Assembly: GCA_025766275.1 (NCBI GenBank)
Contig: JAFKAC010000022.1
Coordinates: forward strand, 744,001 to 808,000
DNA from: Lactarius indigo
Taxonomy: Eukaryota; Basidiomycota; Agaricomycetes; Russulales; Russulaceae
DNA length: 64,000 nucleotides
Direction: 5' to 3'
Made by a program: the position numbers and the translations under genes. This document shows positions 58,244 to 64,000 of the stretch, piece by piece. The notes under the pieces are model-generated. The model did not search any database and had not been told where the DNA came from. It saw only the letters and a list, made by a program, of their open reading frames with translations. Every line of letters starts with the position of its first letter. Positions within the stretch are counted from its first letter, which is position 1.

Positions 58244-58751
58244 TGTTACGGTACGGACTTGTGACTCATTACATACGACTCATGACCGGTTATGACTACG
58301 GTCCGGTATCAATATTAGTCATGGACTCTTACATCACATCAGTCAGCATAGTAGTTCGCATGTGATTGTGACTCATGTATGACTCATTCCTAGGATAGCG
58401 GTACTAGGGTTCGAGCTAGTTACGCTATTGGGTACTTACTATTCCAGCAGCGCTTTAAAGCCCGCGCGTATTTGTATAAGTAGTCGACTAAGAAGACCAA
58501 GAGTCCCCATCTTGGTCTTCTTCAATCCACCATCTGACTCGTCTCTTGCCTGCCTTGGTCTTAGACTAAGAGTGCCTCCACTTGTATCTACCAAGGATAC
58601 TCCTCTCTTACCCCTTTCGCTGCAGCGTGTGCCAGTGTGCCCCTGTTCAGCCAGCGTTGGGTTGACGTGTGTTCCCCATTCGCCTAACTTCTGCTAAGTC
58701 GATTACACCTTTCACGAGTCCAAGTCGGACTAACGCCGGTGGAGCGTAACA
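58244..58751 (+). mobile_element. Solo LTR 2 (508 bp) inside the Tnp2 gene
   Basis: Perfect 7-bp inverted ends TGTTACG ... CGTAACA, flanked by CTGAT (58239-58243 and 58752-58756). Without it the transposase reads through YYQRMESRLHFVR. The sequence is unlike solo LTR 1 and both full elements here. Confidence 0.9.
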
Positions 58752-61051
58752 CTGATAGTAGAGGTCTTCAAATTCGCGTGCAAAGTCCACCAGAAGTTCG
58801 TGGCCCCGAATGAGATCTCGATAAGCAATAGAGTGACGCTGCAGAATACGAACACCAGCAACCAGTTTACAGAAATTGAGCCAGTATTTACGAGGCAAAA
58901 GGTGTCGGAATAACGTAGGACCCAGCCCGTAGAGATACTGCTGGAACTCCCAGGCCTTGTAACCGGTATTCAATTTCTTGGCGGGGTCCCGGGGTGCCCT
59001 TCCGAAGGAGGACGGTATAAATGGAACCGCCCTTACGACGGTTTCGCCGTGCGCGTTCCAAAGCGCGTTCTTGTGGTAGAAGATGGCCCAATCCCAGGTG
59101 GACCTGTCATCAGGCTCATAGACGTTGATCTTGCCAGTGAACAGTTTCAAAAATAGATCGGGATCGTTCAGAACGGTCAGATGCATGATGTCCATCGTGA
59201 ACACATTCGGCACAGGGAGAGGTTGACGAGGGAGACCGCTGAACAGAGTCTGCTTACAAAGCCCCACAGCGAGGCGCTGAGCCCGATACTCGCCCTGGGT
59301 ATTGGCCGAGAGCAACCGATCCAGATGTTGCCGGTACTTCTGATCCAGGTTCAAGTTGCTTCGATGCTCGGCCAGATCTTCGTCGGGGATATCAGGATGG
59401 TCACATCCTCTGACGGAGTAGTCATGTGGTCGATGCATAACGGGGTAATAATGGCCGTCGCCTGTGCGATGACGACTTGGCATGTTGCAATATAAGCGAC
59501 AGCCAAATTTCCCGCTATGCCCGACCATGCCAGACATAGACGCACTACCAAGACTGTCGGCAGTTGCAAAGATGACCAAAGGAGTTGAGCGAAGAACATA
59601 GGTACCCAGAGAAGCGTCGTAGAGTCTGAGGCCCTCGCGCTGCAGGGCAGCCACGTGAAACAGAGACGGAAATAAAAACGAATCGAAGTCCCCTGGTTTG
59701 TTTGGACCAGGGACAATGGCACCGGGTATCACAAACCGTTTCTTGTAACGCAGGTCCGGAGGAAGATTGTGAATTATCCATATAAAAACCCAGGCCTCAG
59801 AGGGCTGGTCTGGACGAAGCTGCGCACCGTCTATGGATATCTGCAAAGCAACATCGGACTTTCCAAAAGCCCCAGAGTTCCATGCATCAAGTAGCTCTTT
59901 CCCGCAAGAGGTGTCGTCATATTTATCGAGTCGACCGTTGTTGCGTCGCGCGTGTTCCACGTTTGTAGCGAGCCTCCTCTCTAGATAGTGCATACTTTCA
60001 GCCACATCGTGAGACCCGTAGAAAGCCTGAATGACAGGCCCGATAGGTATTGTGGTGAAGCGCTTTCGAGGGTTTGTAGTCCTGGGGAAGTATCGAGACA
60101 TGGAACACCGCAGACAGGCCTCAAGTTCATCGTACGGCCCAGTGTAGGCCAGACAAGAATTAATGCACATATCATGCTCCAAGGGTACGACACCAGAGAG
60201 CCAGCGAAGGCGGCGCTTGCTCTGGTCATACGACAGAAACGGGTCTTCTGGATTGTTGAGCAATTCTATTTCTCGTGTGGTATCGTAATGGGCCCTGGAT
60301 GCGTTTGCGTTGTTGATAAAGTGCCTAAGAGACCTAAGCAAAGGCGAAGGGTCCTCTAGGTCCATGACCGGACTAGGGTCCCGCAATGCTTCAACGTCAT
60401 CTGGTTGCATACCCGAGTTTTCAAGAGATGCCGTCCCTAGCGCGTCAAGGAATCCCTGCGTAGTCTGCAGATCCGGGAGATGTATGATCACACTAGAGTC
60501 AGGTCCATCGTCGTCCGAGTCGCCTTCTTGCTCAATCAGTGGGTCCGGCCGTATTGACCCCGGGACGTGTTGACCGCGTTGCCCAGCCTGAGCTTGCCCG
60601 TCCCCAGCAGTATCTGGGCTTGGCTCGGGACCACAGACACCACCATCGTCATAGTCCAGATCGCCTAGATGTGGCCCATCGGACGCATCAGAGTTGACAG
60701 GGCCAGAGTCGTCTCGATAGGTGCTGGGTCCGGGATCCCTCATAGACAGCTGATCTGTATCCGAAGCCGGCTACAAGGGAGTCAGACGATACATACGAGC
60801 CACATACAGAGACAGATGACCTGTCTACGCTCTGTATGCTGGTCATTCTGAGCTGCGCGACGTTGGCGTGCACGTTCGCGCATGGCAGCCGCCCTTGCAT
60901 TCGCTGCCACCAGGACATCCCCAATGGAGCGTAGAAAATTCGCTAGATGTGTTCTTGTGGCGTGTTGGAGCACAGACTTGCGGCTTACCATCGGATTACA
61001 GACAGAATTGAAGGATATATGGGCACACATTAGCAGCCGGAGGACACACAT

Positions 61052-61169
61052 AAATCATCATGAACGCGAGGGATACAGTATCTCGGATAATCGATCCAGG
61101 TCAAAATAAAATTATGTAAACGAGATTAAACAAAACTAAACGAAATTATATACGGACTTCCCACTGGGG
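61052..61169. repeat. Right terminal region and inverted repeat of the Tnp2 element
   Basis: AT-rich 118 bp ending GGACTTCCCACTGGGG; the final 19 bp pair with 47542-47560. Contains ACGAGATTAAACAAAACT-like repeats complementary in style to the left subterminal TTTATTTCG motifs. Confidence 0.75.
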
Positions 61170-61278
61170 CTGAGCGCTGAGCCTGTGCGGGCGTCAACTG
61201 CCAAACCACTCTGGTGCCGCCGTGCCATATCTCTTCTGCTAGCACCATACTCTCGGACACCTTCTCGCCGCTGCTGCC
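61170..61278 (+). promoter_or_regulatory. Proximal promoter remnant of NLR copy 6
   Basis: Starts with the second CTGAG and matches the last ~110 bp before the start codons of copies 1 and 3 ('gccatatctcttctgctag'). Everything further upstream was displaced to 46790-47541 by the transposon. Confidence 0.75.
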
Positions 61279-64000
61279 ATGTCTCAGACACCGACCGCGG
61301 CTTCCTCTTCTTCTAATCTTCAGGCCATCTTTTATGCTTCTATCAAGGAGTACGAGAAGAAGACGAAGAAAGATCTTCTCGCGCATCCGTTGTTGGCCCA
61401 GTTGCAGATCTGCAATACCCCCACTGACATTCTGACCGTCCTTCGCACTCAAGTTCAACAGTTCGAGCAATCCACGTCAGGTGACGACAAATTGACAAAA
61501 TGGTTGAATCCGACGGTCAATGTCCTTTATGCCTTCTCCGCAGCGCTTGGCGAAGGAGTCGGACTGGTGGATCCCATTCTGACGATCCTTCTACGATCTA
61601 CCCCCTGATATCATATTTCTAGGTGTTCTCGCCAGCGAAAGTCATTTTCGCTGGAGCCGGAGTCCTCCTCTTGGTAGCTATTATCCTATATATCCCTTAC
61701 ACGGACTGTTCTGATGCGGAACCCACACAGGCAGCAAAGGACGTCGTTGCGAGCCAAGATGCGCTTATCGATATCTTCGAGCGCATTGAGAGCTTCTTCA
61801 GACGACTGGAGGAGTATAGCGAGGTGCCGACGACAGAGGCGATGAAGGACGTCATCGTGAAGATAATGGTCGAGGTGCTTGGGATATTTGGGATAGTGAC
61901 GAAGGAGATAAAGCAGGGACGAGCAAGTGAGTCGATCACCGATGGTATATTGCTCTTCGCTAATAGATATTCAGAGAGATATCTGAAGAAATTGATTGGA
62001 AGGAGAGACATCGAGGACGCGCTAGCCAAACTGGATAGACTGACGCAGCAGGAGGTCCAGATGGCGATCGTGCAAGTGCTGAAAATCGCACATCATGTCA
62101 AGGACAGAGTAGAAGTTGTCGGCGACAAGGTCAACGTGGCTATTGAGGGTATGTTCAACACGTTGGCTACTCACAAACACCATCGTAAAACCCACATACG
62201 ACTAGATGGCAAGGTAGTCAAAGTGACCACAAGGGAAACGCGAGTTCTGTTGCAACAGACAGCAAACAATATCGACGAAGAAAAGCGTCCGTGGCTCTTT
62301 AACCCTGCTGCTCTTGCTTGCTGACACTGAAGCGCCACTGCAGGGATCCGGGTACGGAAGGATCATCGAGCGTGGCTGTCTCCGCCGGACCCATCCACTA
62401 ATCAAATATCGCATCCACCACTCAACATGAAGGCACGGCGACATGGTTCTTCAACGGAAGTATATTCATGGAATGGAAGTCCAAGTCGGCTTTGTTGTGG
62501 ATCCACGGGAAACGTGCGCCATTCTGTCCTTTCTCATCTTCCCAGATCTTGATCGCCTCTAATCGTTGTAGCGGGCTCAGGGAAGAGCATCCTTTGGTTC
62601 GTTACCATTTGTCGCGTTCACCCCTGAGGAACTTACAACGCCAACTAGCTCCGCAATCATCCAAGACATAATGGCGTTGCGCGAGGCTGGACTAGCATCC
62701 ATGGCATATTTTTATTTCGATTTCAAGGATACCGATAAACAACATCTCCGCAACTTGCTTCCTTCCCTTTTAACTCAGCTCTCCGCTCGTTCCAACAATT
62801 GTTGCGACATACTCTCCCGCATCTATAAGGCGCACGACGATGGCGCCCAAAAGCCCAGCACAAGTACACTGGTCACGTGTCTTAAAGAGATGCTCGCGCT
62901 ACCTGGCCAAGGCCCAATCTACATAATCTTGGACGCGCTAGATGAATGTCCTAATACAATTGGAATTCCACCTGCCCGCAAACAGGTCCTTGATCTCTTG
63001 AAGGACCTCATCGGTTGCCAGCTCTCAAATCTTCATATATGTGTCACGAGCCGTCCGGAGAACGATATCCGAGCCGTGCTTGAGCCCATAGCATTTCACC
63101 CGGTGTCGATTCACGAACAAAGTGGACAAAAGAAGGATATTGAAGACTACATCAGATCTGTCGTTTACGCGGACTCGGATATGGCGATGAAGAGATGGAA
63201 GGATAAAGACAAAGAACTGGTTATTGAGACGCTCACGGAAAGAGCTGATGGAATGTGAGCGTGTGTAAGAATGTGCCAATGACGGTTACCGACTATTTGA
63301 CAGGTTCCGTTGGGTTTTCTGTCAGCTGGAAGTGTTGCAACATTGCTTCCCACAAAGCATCCGGCGGACGCTCGACGAATTGCCGAAATCTTTAGACGAG
63401 ACTTATGAGCGAGTGTTGAAGGAGATCGGGATAGCCAACCGAGATCACGCTCGTCGTCTCTTACAATGTCTCACCGCGGCTGTTCGGCCGTTACGTGTCG
63501 AGGAGCTCGCAGAAATACTTGCGCTTGACTTCGATGGGGCGGAAGGAGCGACACCGAAGTTGAAGGAGGACTGGCGGTGGGAGGATCGGCAACGAGCTGT
63601 GCTATCTACGTGCTCAAGCCTGATCACCGAAGTCGACGATGGCGATTCGCGGGTCATTCAGTTTTCGCATTTTTCGGTGAAGGAATTCTTGACTTCCGAT
63701 CGGCTTGCCGCTTCTAAAGGCGACGCTTCATACTTTCATATAATTCCCGAGGCTGCACACACGACTCTCGCCCAGGCTTGCTTGGGAACTCTTCTTCGGT
63801 TGGACGGCAGCGTCGACGATGACCCGGTCGAAGATAGGTTCCCGTTGGCCAGATATGCCAGTCAGCATTGGGTGGAGCATGCACAATTTGGAGAGGTATC
63901 GTCACGCATAGAAGATGGGATGCGGTGTCTTTTTGACTCGGCGAAACCGTATTTTGCCGCGTGGCTCCAGTTGCATAACATCCGAGTCGAGGATCGCTGG
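61279..64000 (+). pseudogene. NLR copy 6: Goodbye-like / NACHT / ..., frameshifted, 3' end outside window
   Basis: Exons: 61279-61566, 61623-61673, 61731-61926, 61975-62148, 62206-62286, 62344-62513, 62572-62596 (P-loop microexon), 62649-63254, 63304 to beyond 64000. Domains as in the sister copies; the linker is the shortest of all (only VEVVGDKV). The exon 62344-62513 is 170 nt long against 177 in every other copy: 6 nt are lost near 62491, which is harmless, and 1 nt near 62404-62411 (CAAATATCG against CAAAACATCG), which shifts the frame. The shifted frame reaches a stop soon after the microexon. The NACHT exon itself is intact, so the damage is recent or a sequencing error. Confidence 0.85.

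Larger units (their letters stand above)
56666..61051 (-). pseudogene. Tnp2 transposase, interrupted by two solo LTRs and an in-frame TGA
   Basis: N-terminal exon (61051 to about 60831) reads VSRKSVLQHATRTHL; an intron joins QPASDTD. The large exon (58757 to about 60780) holds HDMCINSCLAYTGPYDELEAC with CLRCS, SIDGAQLRPDQPSEAWVFIW, DLRYKKRFVIPGAIVPGPNKP, GHSGKFGCRLYCNMPSRH, VFTMDIMHLTVLNDPDLFL and GYKAWEFQQYLYGLGP, all hallmarks of fungal Tnp2 proteins. After a solo LTR the frame resumes (RLHFVR, PLACYAQW) to a TGA at 58103-58101, then FANLTQRAV and WAKLRLPNGQMARSVW. Later exons read PLAMVSLFSVPDAEVLL, are split by the other solo LTR, and end FDDDDDSV, TAG 56668-56666. The gene is inactive as sequenced. 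Confidence 0.9.
47542..61169 (-). mobile_element. Tnp2-type (CACTA/Plavaka-like, CMC) DNA transposon with nested retroelements
   Basis: 13,628 bp bounded by inverted termini: left CCCCAGTCGGAAGTTCGTA (47542-47560) against right CCCCAGTGGGAAGTCCGTA read from 61169 to 61151, 17 of 19 matching. Inside are a Tnp2 transposase (minus), an AT-hook gene (minus) and a 148-aa gene (plus). A Copia element and two solo LTRs are nested within; without them the element is about 6.9 kb. The 5-bp duplication and CCCC ends differ from classical CACTA elements (3-bp duplication, CACTA ends), so the exact subgroup is uncertain. Confidence 0.85.

Noticed and set aside
58244..58751. A 513-nt intron in the Tnp2 transposase
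   Set aside because: First read as an intron joining YYQ to MESRL, but perfect inverted ends TGTTACG/CGTAACA and flanking CTGAT duplications show a solo LTR.
1..64000. CRISPR arrays, rRNA or tRNA genes, bacterial operons
   Set aside because: None seen. The regular repeats found are LTRs, ankyrin codons and a retroelement leader; intron-rich genes make this eukaryotic DNA.

Overview
The window is nuclear DNA of a filamentous basidiomycete, most likely an Agaricomycete (the gene families look Polyporales-like; this is inference). The reasons are many short GT-AG introns of about 48-62 nt, a fungal ABCC transporter, tandem Goodbye-NACHT-ankyrin NLR genes, Tnp2, MULE, Gypsy and Copia elements, and a Cdc7/SepH-type kinase remnant.

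Layout. 67-6179 (+): ABCC-type ABC transporter whose 5' end lies outside the window. 7480-64000: an array of six NLR copies, all on the + strand, at 7480, 25157, 32026, 37680 (fragment), 41325 and 61279 (runs off the end). Copies 1, 3 and 5 are frame-consistent from ATG to stop across all exons that I joined by hand. Copy 2 ends early in collapsed ankyrin repeats. Copy 4 is a truncated piece fused to a kinase pseudogene (to 40445). Copy 6 carries a 1-nt frameshift. Between copies lie decayed pieces of a family-16 (METTL21/Rkm5-like) methyltransferase gene that was duplicated with the NLR unit, and two alternative kinds of NLR upstream region.

Two composite transposons interrupt the array. (i) 11297-23460 is a Mutator-like element with terminal inverted repeats and a 9-bp target duplication. 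It landed in a methyltransferase remnant and was later split inside its last transposase exon by an 8,004-bp Ty3/Gypsy element (14861-22864, minus strand, 774-bp LTRs with two differences, 5-bp duplication ACGCA). (ii) 47542-61169 is a Tnp2-type DNA transposon with CCCCAGT termini and a 5-bp duplication CTGAG, inserted 109 bp upstream of the start codon of NLR copy 6. It carries an accessory AT-hook/coiled-coil gene (minus), a small 148-aa gene (+) and the Tnp2 transposase (minus). It was hit by an apparently intact Ty1/Copia element (48131-53666) and by two solo LTRs (56833-57460 and 58244-58751), both inside the transposase.

The NLRs share one design: an N-terminal Goodbye-like domain, a short variable heptad-like linker, a NACHT NTPase whose P-loop is encoded by a 25-nt microexon, and C-terminal ankyrin repeats. 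Copy 5 has ten almost identical 99-bp ankyrin units of two alternating types, the signature expected of a rapidly re-shuffled recognition domain. The locus therefore reads as a birth-and-death NLR cluster (non-self recognition or programmed cell death by family analogy) repeatedly reshaped by nested transposition.
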